The notes under the pieces: model-generated | Told to the model about the DNA's origin: nothing | Seen by the model: the letters and a program-made list of their open reading frames with translations, nothing else | Databases searched by the model: none | Shown: positions 16,176 to 25,194 of the stretch, in pieces | How positions within the stretch are numbered: the stretch's first letter is position 1 | How the letters are laid out: every line of letters begins with the position of its first letter | Position numbers and translations under genes: made by a program | Assembly: GCF_002154335.2 (NCBI RefSeq) | Contig: NZ_MTPX02000032.1 | Location: 1-47,881 of the forward strand | Source of the DNA: Actinomyces ruminis | GTDB lineage: Bacteria; Actinomycetota; Actinomycetes; Actinomycetales; Actinomycetaceae | Reading direction: 5' to 3' | Length of the DNA stretch: 47,881 nt

Positions 16176-17200
16176 TCACGTGATGCCCCAGTCGGAGGAG
16201 ATGAAGGACCAGGCCAGGAAGATGGCCACGCAGCCGATCCAGTATGGCCCGGCGATCGCCTCAATGAACGGGGAGTCTCCGGGGTTGCGCCAGGTGGGCG
16301 CGGCATCGGCGGGGCGGCCCTCCTCGGTGACGGTCGTGTGCGTCATGGATGCCCAAGTGGTCGGCAGGAAGATCCGCAGCCCGAGCGCCACTATGAGTAG
16401 GGTGACGGTCAGACCCAGCAACTGCTCGCCGCCATTGTGGTCCTGGAGCAGAATGCCGGCGCCCAGCACGGGGATGGGGGCCAGGATCCACAGGGCGACG
16501 GCGATGACCAGCGCGCGCGAGCGTGTTGCCTCGTGTTCCAGGCGCAGCCGCGCCGCCCAGGCGGAGACGACTGGATTACGCGTGAACTTGCCGTTCGTGA
16601 GGTGGGTCAGGCCCATGAATGCCCGATGGCGGCGGATGAACAGGGTCACGGCCAGGGCCACCACCACCAGGGTGAGGGGAAGGCCTACCGCAGTCGCCTG
16701 GTCCTCATTCAGGGGGATGAGTCCCAGTCCGTCGTCGGACTGGGACAGGCCGAGGGCCAGAAACAGCGGCGCCGCCGCCAGCACGCACAGGGCCACGCCA
16801 ATGCCGAGTAGGGCACCGGTGGTGCGGCGCGCCTCGGCCAGGGCCTGGGCCTCCGGCAGGGTGATGACGGGGTACTCCGACGACGTCGTATCGGGCATGG
16901 TCGGGGCTGAGACGGGCGTGCCTGCCGGGACTGCGACGGGCGTATCGGCGGAGCGGCATTCGCTGCGGCGCCGGCGTCGCGAATGTCGGGAAGGATGCCG
17001 AGCACGGGTGCCAGTTCCTCCAGGTTGCCGAAGTCGGTGATTACCTGGCCTACGGCCTCGTTGTGAGACTTACCGGAGGTGACGGCGTCGGCGTAGGCGT
17101 CCTCCATCATGGCGTGGAGCTCCCGCTTGGCCTCCGACAGGCGCGGGGTGGCGGGGTAGGGAGCGAACATGGCTTCGAGGAAGGTGTCGATGGCATCCAT
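16176..17200 (-). CDS. Permease-prefix (HAAS) domain membrane protein, frame interrupted
   Basis: The start at 17200 (AAGGAA upstream) gives the permease-prefix domain MDAIDTFLEAMFAPYPATPR, then the segment GKSHNEAVGQVITDFGNLEE. The second frame supplies VITLPEAQALAEARRTTGAL and five or six transmembrane segments to the end (SFISSDWGIT). Frames join near 16955-16965; GCGAATGC would be continuous as GCGGAATGC. The repaired protein is about 341 residues. These proteins usually partner a PadR regulator, and one lies 104 bp upstream, so they probably form a padR-led operon. Function is unknown. Confidence 0.8.
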
Positions 17201-17304
17201 CAGAGTTCCTTGTGTGTCTGAGATCCGGTCGGGCGGGTGCCTAGCCGGGTCGGCTGTGGGCGGGTTGTCTTGTGTGACATGTGTCTGGGGCGGTGATTGT
17301 GCGG

Positions 17305-17658
17305 TCAGGGCGACGTCGATATGTCTGAGTTGGGAGCGCGCTGCGCGAAACGGTCGATGAGGGCCTTGGTGTCCTCCCACTCGGCGAGTTTGTCCGCCAG
17401 GTGGGTGGCGCCGGCGTCGGTGAGTTGGTAGTAGGTGCGGGGCTTGCCTGACTCGCTGGTGTTGGCGAATGAGGAGACGAGCCCTGTGGATTCCAGGCGC
17501 TTGAGTGCGGAGTACAGCGTGGTCTGCTTGATCGTGTACTGCTCCTGCGCCACCTGGGTGATGGTCTTGGCGAGCTCGTAGGCGTAGGAGGGGTGATCGC
17601 GCAGGAGGGTGAGCACGATCAGGTCGATGTAGCCGCGTATGGCGTCGGCGCTAATCAT
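17305..17658 (-). CDS. PadR family transcriptional regulator
   Basis: A 117-residue PadR-type winged-helix protein: GYIDLIVLTLLRDHPSYAYE, then IKQTTLYSALKRLESTGLVS (recognition helix and wing), GKPRTYYQLTDAG, and a short C-terminal dimerisation helix. ATG 17658 has AGGAA 7 nt upstream and gives the family N-terminus; the longer in-frame start at 17727 would run into the operator. A perfect 10-bp inverted repeat lies about 70 bp upstream and is the likely autoregulatory site. Confidence 0.92.
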   Translation of the reverse strand: MISADAIRGYIDLIVLTLLRDHPSYAYELAKTITQVAQEQYTIKQTTLYSALKRLESTGLVSSFANTSESGKPRTYYQLTDAGATHLADKLAEWEDTKALIDRFAQRAPNSDISTSP

Positions 17659-17726
17659 GGCGGCGTTCCTCGAAGCTGCCCGGCCGCGGTGGTCGGCCGC
17701 AGGGCGTGACGATGTCCATACGTACA

Positions 17727-17751
17727 ACGTACTACGACAGGCGTAGTACGT
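17727..17751. promoter_or_regulatory. Palindrome, probable PadR operator
   Basis: ACGTACTACG and CGTAGTACGT flank a 5-nt spacer: a perfect 10-bp inverted repeat in the promoter region of the PadR gene. It also lies just before the plus-strand arginase-like remnant. Confidence 0.75.
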
Positions 17752-17807
17752 CTAGTGTTCTATCGCCTGTCGGTCCCCGTCGCGACGCCGACGTTCACGG
17801 TCAAGAC

Positions 17808-18101
17808 ATGGATGCAGTGCAGCCCATCCCCGGATTCCTCCCGTCCTACCCGCCCAACGACGGCCCCGCGATCCTGCGGACCATCGACTCCCACCCCGAC
17901 GTCGACACGATCGACGCCGACGAGGTCGCCCTCGGCCTCGGGCGGGTGTCCGGCGGGCTCACCGCCGCCCGGGTGCACCGCCTGATTGCCGACCTCGGCG
18001 AGGCGGCCGACGTCGTTGGGCTCACGGTGGCCGAATACGTTCCCCGCGAGCTGCTCGCCCTGGGGGCCGTCCTGGCGGGATTGCCGCTGGTCACCGACTG
18101 A
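17808..18101 (+). pseudogene. C-terminal remnant resembling arginase/agmatinase family
   Basis: A 97-residue reading frame. Its end, GGLTAARVHRLIADLGEAAD then VVGLTVAEYVPRELLALGAV and LAGLPLV, looks like the C-terminal region of arginase-fold proteins. The metal-binding GGDHS and DxDxxDP motifs of a full enzyme (about 300 residues) are absent. Upstream sequence is the PadR operator region, so the 5' part is missing rather than frame-shifted. It could be a small functional protein, but a truncated gene is more likely. Confidence 0.5.
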
Positions 18102-18203
18102 CGGGGGCGCGGACGGCCGAGCGGTCTCGGGTGACGTGACGCTCAGTGATGTGAAAGACGGCGAGGTCGGGGCCGCGCACAGCCGGAGCACAGCGCCGGG
18201 CTC

Positions 18204-18209
18204 TAATCT
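18204..18209 (+). promoter_or_regulatory. -10 box of a probable leaderless mscS transcript
   Basis: TAATCT ends 7 nt before the ATG at 18217, the spacing expected if transcription starts at the A of the start codon. There is no ribosome site before the ATG. Confidence 0.5.
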
Positions 18210-18216
18210 TGGGCAC

Positions 18217-19824
18217 ATGGCCTTCGCATCGGCGGCAGCAGCCGCATCGCTTCGCGCCCTCGCTTTCTCTGCCGCGCTGAGCGCCGACACCCCGACGGAT
18301 TCCGCGACGTCCACGGCCACCGATGGCGCCTCCGAGGCCGCCGAGGCCGTCGTGGAGGCAACCGCAGACGTGTTCTCGCTGGCTTGGCGCGCCGGACTCG
18401 GCGCGTTGATCGGCATTGCCCTGGTCTTCATCCTCGTCGTCGTCCTACGCGCCATGGGGCGACACCGAGTGATGTATGCCGAGCTCATCCGCTTCTGCCG
18501 CACCCCGATGTATGTGATGGCTGCCCTTGTCGGCGCCTTCCTCGGCGGGCAGGTCGCCTTCTTCGACCTGTCGCAGCCGGACTGGGCACAGTTCGTGCTC
18601 CACGCCCTGCTCATCGGCATCATCCTGGCCTCCACCTGGGTGGTGGTTGGAATTGCCAAGGCCATCGAGTCGTCGATCGTGATTGGGGTGCGCTCCCACG
18701 GCGACGTCGGCCGCACCAAACGCATCACCACTCAGGCGCAGGTGCTGCGCCGCGTGGCCGAGGTCATCATCGTCATCTGCGGACTCGTCGGGGTGGCCAT
18801 GACCTTCCCGTCGGCGCGCGTGGCCATGGCCTCCCTGCTGGCCTCCGCCGGGCTGGTCTCCGTAGTCGCCGGTCTCGCCGCCCAGTCCACCCTGGGCAAC
18901 CTCTTCGCCGGCATCCAGCTGGCCACCACCGACGCCATCCGTGTGGACGACGTCGTCGTGGTGAACGACGAGCAGGGCTTCATCGAGGAGATCACCCTGA
19001 CCTACGTGGTCGTGCGCGTGTGGGACGGACGGCGCCTGATCTTCCCCTCCACCTACTTCACCCAGAATCCCTTCGCCAACTGGTCTCGGCGCGGCAGCCA
19101 GCTCACCGGCACCTTCACCATCGACCTGGACTGGCGCGCGCCCGTGGCGGCCCTGCGCGCCGAGGTGGAACGGATCCTGTCCGGCTCGGCCGTGTGGGAC
19201 GGACGCGTCGCCTCCGTGGACGTCACCGACACCTCCGCGGGCACCGTCACCGTGCGGATAGCCGTGTCCGGCGCCAACAACGCCGACGTGTTCACCCTCC
19301 AGTGCCAGCTGCGCGAGGAACTGGTCGCCTGGCTGCAGCGGGAGGCCCCCTACGCCCTGCCGCGCACCCGTGTTGAGGTCGACAACGTGGATGTCACTCA
19401 CGACCCCACGCCGGAGAAGGTGGCGCGGCTGGCCGAGGAGCTCGTCACCTTGCAAAAGCCCGATGGTGAGGCGGACGTCGTCGTGGAGGAGGCCACGGCC
19501 GTACAGCGCCCCGTCGCAGATGATCCGATTGAGGCCGCGCGCCTGCGCGCCGTCGCCAAGGGACGGGCGAAACTCCGCCGGGCTCGGCGCGACAAGGTCC
19601 GGCGGCGTCGCATACTCGCCCGGGATGCGGCGCCGGGCGGCGCTCCCGACAGCGGCGGCACCGCCGGGTCCAGCCGCCGGCCGGTGGACACCGGGGAGGC
19701 GACCGGCGTCATCTCCACCCAGGAGCAGCAGGCCTACCTGGACTCGGCTCAGCCCGCCGATGCCTCCACCGGCAAACTCGGCCTGGGCAAGTCCACCACG
19801 GATGCCGACGAGGCCGACGACTGA
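18217..19824 (+). CDS. Mechanosensitive ion channel, MscS family
   Basis: A 535-residue channel. After an Ala/Thr-rich leader there are membrane segments at about 50-75, 95-115 and 125-150, then further segments and the pore helix region SLLASAGLVSVVAGLAAQST. The conserved beta domain follows (LGNLFAGIQLATTDAIRVDD; NDEQGFIEEITLTYVVVRVW; PSTYFTQNPFANWSRRGSQL). The C-terminal 110 residues are a charged extension with a basic stretch (RAKLRRARRDKVRRRR) not present in short MscS. It acts as a safety valve on hypo-osmotic shock. The upstream in-frame extension to 17986 is rejected because it reads the preceding remnant. Confidence 0.92.
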   Translation: MAFASAAAAASLRALAFSAALSADTPTDSATSTATDGASEAAEAVVEATADVFSLAWRAGLGALIGIALVFILVVVLRAMGRHRVMYAELIRFCRTPMYVMAALVGAFLGGQVAFFDLSQPDWAQFVLHALLIGIILASTWVVVGIAKAIESSIVIGVRSHGDVGRTKRITTQAQVLRRVAEVIIVICGLVGVAMTFPSARVAMASLLASAGLVSVVAGLAAQSTLGNLFAGIQLATTDAIRVDDVVVVNDEQGFIEEITLTYVVVRVWDGRRLIFPSTYFTQNPFANWSRRGSQLTGTFTIDLDWRAPVAALRAEVERILSGSAVWDGRVASVDVTDTSAGTVTVRIAVSGANNADVFTLQCQLREELVAWLQREAPYALPRTRVEVDNVDVTHDPTPEKVARLAEELVTLQKPDGEADVVVEEATAVQRPVADDPIEAARLRAVAKGRAKLRRARRDKVRRRRILARDAAPGGAPDSGGTAGSSRRPVDTGEATGVISTQEQQAYLDSAQPADASTGKLGLGKSTTDADEADD

Positions 19825-19866
19825 CCGCTGAAGACGCCTTCACCGCAGTGTTGTGTGAAGTCGATG

Positions 19867-21363
19867 TCAACGACGACTCATGTAGGTGTTCACCACCCGG
19901 CGGGCCAGGTCCGTCCCTTCCAGCTCGCGCAGCAACTCCAGATGCGGGAACCGGACTGCCTCGCCCTCGCCCCGGTAACGGGTGATCTCCGCCCGTTCAT
20001 CGAAGGCGGGGCGGCCGGGCATGGAGCCGTCACGTACGAAGCCGAGCCAGTCTCGCTGTGTGATGGCCATCGCCCGGCGGTTGTCAGCGGTGATGGGGAT
20101 GCGCATGCGGTCCAGGTTGCCGAAGAAGATCGCCACTTCCGCGCCGTGATAGGCGCCGCGCAGGCCGCGGTAGAGGTTGGGGACGTATTCGAAGCGGTAG
20201 CCGTAGACCCTGGTGTACGCCGCGAAGCGCTCCATCAGGTTCAACGCCGCGCTGTGGAAGACGAGTAGCTCCATCATCTTTATCTGCAGGTCCGGAAGAC
20301 TCACTGCCTCCGGGCGCAGCGAGGCGGCGATGGGTTCGGCCCAGGACCCGTACAGGCGCGCGGCGGCCCGCTCGAACTCCTCCTGTGTGGTGGCGATGCC
20401 CATGCGTCGGTACCACAGGGGGAACTCGATCATGGAGAACTCGTCCGCGGTGGAGCCCACCAGCACCGGCACGTGGGGGAAGGCGCCCTCGCTCAGTACC
20501 TTGCGCGGATCGACTTTGAAGAAGGGCTGATCCATGGTGGTGGACAGGGCCATAGTGGGCTGCGTCAGGCGCAGCAGGCGGCCCACCGGTGCTGTGGTCA
20601 GCTGGTGATAGTCGCGGATGCGGTTCGCCTCCAGGAGACGGGTGAAGGCCTCCCATTCACTGGCGGACTCCAACGGTTGCGGGGTGGCACGTTGCCCGCT
20701 GCACAAGATGAGTCGATGGAACAGATCACGGTTGTCCGGGTTGAGCGCCTGGTAGAGGGCGTACTGGGCGCCGCCGCAATGACCCATCAGGGTGATCCGG
20801 TCCGGGTCGCCGCCGAGGACGGAGATATTGGCCTTCACCCAGCGGAGCGCCGCCTGCTGGTCCAGTGGGGCCCGGTCGCAGCTGATCCGGTCGCCGTCGA
20901 CCACATGCAGGTGCCCGAACACGCCGATCCGGTAGGTGACGGTGACCACCACGATGCCCTGCTCGGCGAGGTGAGTGCCGTCGTAGATGGGCAGGGTGCC
21001 CGAGCCGCAGTCGCCGCCGTGGATGAAGACGAGTACCGGCTTCAGTGGCTCCGGACCGGAGGTCCACACGTTGAGCCGCAGCGAGTCCTCGGTCTGGAGA
21101 TCCCGACGCGGCTGCCACTCGGGACGCAATTGGAAATGACGCAGGAACAGGTTGATGAAGCCCGGCATGAGTCTTTGCGGGAAACACTGGCCGCGTCCGG
21201 AATTGACGAAGCCGTCGCCCGAGCCGGAGATCACGGGCTCCGGCTCCTGGAAGCGTTCAGCGTGGGCGTAGGGGATGCCGAGGATGCGGTAGACCGGGGC
21301 GCCGTCGTCGGCGGTGGAGCCCACCCGTTCGGCCCGGAGCGTTCCGATCGCGGTGTGGAGCAT
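19867..21363 (-). CDS. Carboxylesterase type B family protein with Cys at the nucleophile position
   Basis: A 498-residue protein of the carboxylesterase/cholinesterase family. It has the family block QTEDSLRLNVW, an oxyanion region HGGDCGSG (normally HGGGF), the nucleophile elbow MGHCGGAQ, an acid candidate in STADEFSM and the His motif AYHGAEVAIFFGN. The elbow is G-x-C-x-G, so the usual catalytic Ser is C196. A Cys can act as nucleophile, but activity or substrate cannot be predicted. ATG 21363 is used (GAAGGGAA upstream). There is no signal peptide. The gene is convergent with mscS. Confidence 0.88.
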   Translation of the reverse strand: MLHTAIGTLRAERVGSTADDGAPVYRILGIPYAHAERFQEPEPVISGSGDGFVNSGRGQCFPQRLMPGFINLFLRHFQLRPEWQPRRDLQTEDSLRLNVWTSGPEPLKPVLVFIHGGDCGSGTLPIYDGTHLAEQGIVVVTVTYRIGVFGHLHVVDGDRISCDRAPLDQQAALRWVKANISVLGGDPDRITLMGHCGGAQYALYQALNPDNRDLFHRLILCSGQRATPQPLESASEWEAFTRLLEANRIRDYHQLTTAPVGRLLRLTQPTMALSTTMDQPFFKVDPRKVLSEGAFPHVPVLVGSTADEFSMIEFPLWYRRMGIATTQEEFERAAARLYGSWAEPIAASLRPEAVSLPDLQIKMMELLVFHSAALNLMERFAAYTRVYGYRFEYVPNLYRGLRGAYHGAEVAIFFGNLDRMRIPITADNRRAMAITQRDWLGFVRDGSMPGRPAFDERAEITRYRGEGEAVRFPHLELLRELEGTDLARRVVNTYMSRR

Positions 21364-21518
21364 CGTGACTGCGTTCCCTTCGTTGTTGTCATCGGTCTGA
21401 GCCCTCAATGGCGACAAGGATCCGCCGCGGGATCTGCACCGGTCGGCGTGTGCTTCCGGCCCGTTGCGGCATTGCCCCTCCTGTGTCCGCGACTCATTCC
21501 CGTGTGTAACCCACGCCT

Positions 21519-21537
21519 TAGATAACGATGTTATCTA
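21519..21537. promoter_or_regulatory. AT-rich palindrome upstream of esterase and msrB
   Basis: TAGATAAC and GTTATCTA around GAT: a perfect 8-bp inverted repeat in an AT-rich patch of an otherwise GC-rich region, between divergent genes. It looks like a regulator binding site; the regulator is unknown. Confidence 0.55.
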
Positions 21538-21543
21538 TATAAA

Positions 21544-21562
21544 TAAGGTGAGGCAATCCTTA
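21544..21562. promoter_or_regulatory. DtxR/IdeR-like iron-box candidate
   Basis: TAAGGTGAGGCAATCCTTA matches about 13 of 19 positions of the DtxR/IdeR box TTAGGTTAGCCTAACCTAA. It lies 6 bp from the palindrome at 21519-21537, in the divergent gap between the esterase and msrB. The match is moderate. Confidence 0.35.
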
Positions 21563-21630
21563 AAATGTCGGTGGCGGTTGTTCGGCGCTGTGTGCTTGGC
21601 TGTGGGGAGCGACGGGTCCACGATGGATCC

Positions 21631-22089
21631 ATGAGCACCTCAGACCATCAGGACGCCGCCGGTCCCCGCCTCGACCCCGCCGCCATTGCTCGCACCGACG
21701 CCGAGTGGCGGGCCGCGCTCAGCCCGCTGGAGTACCACGTGCTGCGCGAGGCCGGCACCGAGCGCCCCTACACCGGGGCACTGCTCGATGAGCACCGCGA
21801 GGGCATCTACCGGTGTCGCGCCTGCGGGGCGGAGCTGTTCCGCTCCGCCACCAAGTTCGACTCCCACTGCGGCTGGCCCTCCTTCTACGACCCGTCCCGC
21901 ACCGACGCCGTAGTGCTGTCCACGGACACCTCTCACGGCATGGTGCGCACCGAGGTGCGCTGCGCGGCCTGCAACAGTCATCTCGGGCACGTATTCGACG
22001 ACGCCCCCAGCACTCCTACCGGCCAGCGCTACTGCATGAACTCCGTTAGCCTGAGCTTCGAGCCCGACGCAGACTCCGCCGAGGCGTAG
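21631..22089 (+). CDS. msrB: Peptide-methionine (R)-S-oxide reductase
   Basis: A 152-residue MsrB that repairs the R form of methionine sulfoxide in proteins. Both zinc CxxC motifs are present (YRCRAC and VRCAAC), with [26 protein letters not shown], and the catalytic Cys in [16 protein letters not shown] 21631 is used although its ribosome site is weak; the frame extends upstream to 21565 with no family similarity. The 20-residue N-terminal lead is longer than usual. Confidence 0.95.
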   Translation: MSTSDHQDAAGPRLDPAAIARTDAEWRAALSPLEYHVLREAGTERPYTGALLDEHREGIYRCRACGAELFRSATKFDSHCGWPSFYDPSRTDAVVLSTDTSHGMVRTEVRCAACNSHLGHVFDDAPSTPTGQRYCMNSVSLSFEPDADSAEA

Positions 22090-22152
22090 CCCCGGCCTGG
22101 CGAGCATCCGCGCCGCGCTGTCGAAACCGGTAACGCCAATAGGAGGCCCAAC

Positions 22153-23133
22153 GTGCTGCGCGTGCTGACCCTGAACCTGCAACATGGTCAGCCCGGCGTC
22201 GGCGCGGGCGACGGGACCGCGGCCAGTGGCTCGCTGGCCGGTGCCGACATCCGTGACCCCGCTATCGCCCGCGCCGTGCTGGCGGCCTTGGCGGAGCAGA
22301 TCGCCGAGCTCGGCCCCGACGTGGTCGCACTGCAAGAGGTCGACCTCGGTCAGGCCCGCTCCGGGCGGCTGGATCAGGCGGGAGTTCTGGCCGAGCTGCT
22401 GGGCTGGCGCTATCACCGCTTTGCCGCCGCCTATGCGGGACCCGTCGCCGGCCTGCGTCGCCGCCCATTGCGCGCCGCCCTGACCGATCCCGCCGACGAC
22501 GTGCTCGGCCCGGCCCGCGCCGTGCTCGGCCAGGGGCCGGTCGGCTTCGGCAATGCGTTGTTGAGCCGGTACCCCATCGGCACCTGGCGGGTGATGCGGC
22601 TGGGCCGCGGTCCCGCCAGCCTGGTGCGCCGCGGCAACCCGATCGACCCGCGCTCCTACCGTCTGTTCACCGCCACCGCCCGCAATCTGCTGGCCGCTGG
22701 GCTGGAGCTGCCGGAGCATGCATTACCCGGTGTCGGCGTGCTCAATGTGGGCGTCACCCACCTGGCCACCCGCACGGACACGGCGTGCCGGCAGCTGGGC
22801 GCCGCCTGGGACGCCTTGGCCGCCCTCCCCGGCCCCCACCTGCTTGCCGGCGACTTCAACTTGCCGACCGAACAGGTGGCAGCCCTCGGGGTGGCCCGGA
22901 TGCTCGGCGACGGACCCACCTTCCCTGCCGCCCGTCCGACCCGTCGCATCGATCACTTCCTGACCGACCCTCGGCCCGCCGCTGCCGCTGCGACGCCACC
23001 GCCAGCGGCCGAGTCTGCCGGTGGAATAGGCCCTGCGCCGGGGGAGTCGCTGCGCGCCGTCGGCGGCGGGACTCGCACCTTCGTCGTCTCCGACCACGCC
23101 GGGACCTGGATCGACCTCGAACCGGTCGGCTGA
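22153..23133 (+). CDS. Endonuclease/exonuclease/phosphatase family hydrolase
   Basis: A 326-residue EEP-fold metal-dependent phosphoesterase. It has VLTLNLQHG at the N-terminus, the metal-binding Glu in VVALQEVDLGQ, then GDFNLPTEQV, RRIDHFLTD and the final VVSDHAGTWIDL. GTG 22153 has a perfect AGGAGG. Substrate (DNA, phosphoinositide-like or other phosphoester) cannot be told from sequence. The next gene starts 19 nt downstream, so they are probably co-transcribed. Confidence 0.88.
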   Translation: MLRVLTLNLQHGQPGVGAGDGTAASGSLAGADIRDPAIARAVLAALAEQIAELGPDVVALQEVDLGQARSGRLDQAGVLAELLGWRYHRFAAAYAGPVAGLRRRPLRAALTDPADDVLGPARAVLGQGPVGFGNALLSRYPIGTWRVMRLGRGPASLVRRGNPIDPRSYRLFTATARNLLAAGLELPEHALPGVGVLNVGVTHLATRTDTACRQLGAAWDALAALPGPHLLAGDFNLPTEQVAALGVARMLGDGPTFPAARPTRRIDHFLTDPRPAAAAATPPPAAESAGGIGPAPGESLRAVGGGTRTFVVSDHAGTWIDLEPVG

Positions 23134-23152
23134 GAGCGGGTGAGGAAGACCA

Positions 23153-24186
23153 GTGGCCGACGTCGTTGGGGGCCTGGCGGTCTTCGCCGTCGTCATCGCG
23201 GTGGGCTGGGTGCTGGTGCGCACCGGGGCGGTGCCCGTGGGATCCGACACCGTCCTGACTAGGCTGTGCTTCTTCGCCGCTACTCCCGCCCTGCTGATAA
23301 CCACGCTCGTCGACGCCGACCTCGAGGCCGTCACCTCGGTGGGCACCGCCGTCGCCGTCGGGGCCGAACTGCTGGGGCTGGCGACCGCCTGGGGCGTGCA
23401 TCGCTGTCTGCTGCATCGCCCGGTGGCCGAGGCGATGATCGGGGCACTCGCCTCCGCCTATGTCAACGCTGCCAATCTGGGCATCCCGGTGCTGGTACTG
23501 GTGCTCGGCGACGCCACCGCGGTCGCTCCGATCCTGCTGCTGCAACTGCTGGTGCTTACCCCACTTGCCTTCACCGTGCTGGATACCGTGACCCGCCGCG
23601 GCAGCCCCTCCCGCTTCGCCACCTACACCCTGCCGCTGCGCAACCCGTTGGTGCTCGCCGTGCTGGTCGGCGTGCTGGTGAACCTGAGCGGCTTCGACCT
23701 GGGTGCCGCCCTGCGCGGGCATCTCGCCGAGTTACTCGACACGCTGGGGCGGATCGCTGTGCCCTGATGATGCTCTCGCTGGGTATGAGCCTGGCCGCCT
23801 CCCGACTGCGGCCGCCGCAGAGCATGGTCGGCGCGCCGAAATCCGGCCAGGCCGGAAGTGCCGAAGGGACGGGTGGAGCCGCGCCCCGCGTCGTCAATGT
23901 GCCGCCCGAGCCGGTGCACGATGCTGCCAGTCGCACCGCGCTGCGCTGGGCGGTGGCTTGGAAACTGCTGGTCGTGCCCGGCCTGGCGGTGGGGCTGGGG
24001 CTAGCGGCCGGGTTGCGCGGCGCCGCCCTGTTGATGCCGGTGACGACGGCGTCACTGCCGACGGCGCAAAACGTGTTCATGTATGCCTCCCGCTACGGGG
24101 TGTCCAAGCCTCTTGCCCGCGACGCCGTGCTGCTCACGACGGCGGGATTCGTGCCGGTGGTGCTCCTGGCCGCGGCGGTGCTGTGA
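23153..24186 (+). CDS. AEC family (auxin efflux carrier-like) transporter, frame interrupted
   Basis: The first frame holds the N-terminal half of an AEC permease: GGLAVFAVVIAVGWVLVRTG, CFFAATPALLITTLVDADLE and ASAYVNAANLGIPVLVLVLG. It stops at GRIAVP. The second frame resumes with MMLSLGMSLAASRL and ends with the last helices (TTASLPTAQNVFMYASRYGV). The join CCCTGATG would be continuous as CCCCTGATG. The repaired protein is about 344 residues with ten helices and a cytosolic loop at 230-260. Substrate is unknown; family members export organic acids or similar anions. Confidence 0.85.
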
Positions 24187-24259
24187 AGCGTTGACGCCGA
24201 CGTCGGCATGTGTGCGGCAACGGTGCGATGGGCAGGCGAGGCCGCGGTTCGTTATCAGG

Positions 24260-24972
24260 TCAAGCCGTCAGGAATCCCCGCAGCCCGCGCTCCAACAGCA
24301 CCTCACGTACCTCCGCCACGATTTCGCGCATACAGCGTTCGGCCTCCTGAGCGTCTCCCGCCGCGATGGCCTCGGCGAGGCGGAGGTGCAGTTCGAGAGC
24401 TTCGGGCTCGGGCGCCTGCAGGCCGCCGTCCAGACGGGTCCGACCGGTGAGAACTTCGGCCACCACATCCGTCAGGGCCGCGAAGGTGTCATTTTGGCTG
24501 GCCTCCAGTACCAGGCCGTGGAAGGCAATGTCGGCGTCGAGATACGAAGCGACTGCTCCCGTGCGGCCGCGCTCGCGGATGGTGGCGGCGAGGTGCAACA
24601 GCTCGGCGCGCTGCGGTTCGGTCGCGCGCCGGGCCGCAGCCGCAGCAGCCACGGGCTCGACGGCGGCACGCAGTTCAGTGAGCGCGCCGAGCTTGGGGCC
24701 GTCGGGGGAGGCCTCCAGTTGCCAGCGGATCACCAAAGGAGACAATGCGGCCCAGTCCTGCGGCGGACGCACCACCGCGCCGGTGCGGCGGCGAGACTCG
24801 ACCAGGCCCAGCGATTCCAGGGTGCGCATGCAATCGCGGGCGAGCGTGCGCGAGACGCCGTAACGCGTCTGAATGGACTCCAAAGTGAGCGCCTCTCCCG
24901 GGCGCACTTGGCCCGAGGCGATCGCAGTGCCGAGCGCGTCGAGAATGTCGCCGCACAGGGCTGAGGCTGCAT
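24260..24972 (-). CDS. GntR family (FadR/FCD) transcriptional regulator, likely gluconate-responsive
   Basis: The helix-turn-helix is GEALTLESIQTRYGVSRTLA then RDCMRTLESLGLVESRRRTG, followed by an FCD effector domain (ELRAAVEPVAAAAAARRATE; DADIAFHGLVLEASQND; HLRLAEAIAAGDAQEAERCM). No good start exists in the main frame. An ATG at 24972 with AGGAG upstream is one base out of frame, and CAGCC read as CAGGCC would give MQASALCGDIL and restore it. It is divergent from gluconokinase, with palindromes between them. Repression of gluconate genes is inferred from position. Confidence 0.85.
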
Positions 24973-25105
24973 GGATGCTCCTGGAAAGGTGGTCTGGCTG
25001 TGTGGGGTCGTCGGCGGCCCCGGCTGGCTTGGAATCGCGATGATAGCGGCATCGGCGTGGGCTGGCGAAGGCGTCAGGTGAGAGGCTGGACGAACGACAA
25101 CTCCC

Positions 25106-25121
25106 ACCTAGGGGCCTAGGT
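25106..25121. promoter_or_regulatory. Inverted repeat in the gntR-gntK divergent region
   Basis: ACCTAGG and CCTAGGT separated by GG. It lies between the divergent regulator and gluconokinase genes, 15 bp from a second dyad. Confidence 0.45.
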
Positions 25122-25136
25122 CCCATTTAAAAATAG

Positions 25137-25164
25137 TACGTAACTATCATAATCATAGTACGTA
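25137..25164. promoter_or_regulatory. Probable GntR-family operator
   Basis: TACGTA occurs at both ends (25137-25142, 25159-25164) and ACTAT/ATAGT forms the inner arms of an imperfect 28-bp dyad. The patch is AT-rich and about 30 bp before gntK, so a bound regulator could block the promoter. Confidence 0.6.
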
Positions 25165-25194
25165 TGGCCGACAAAGGAGTCTGAGGAGAGCGCC

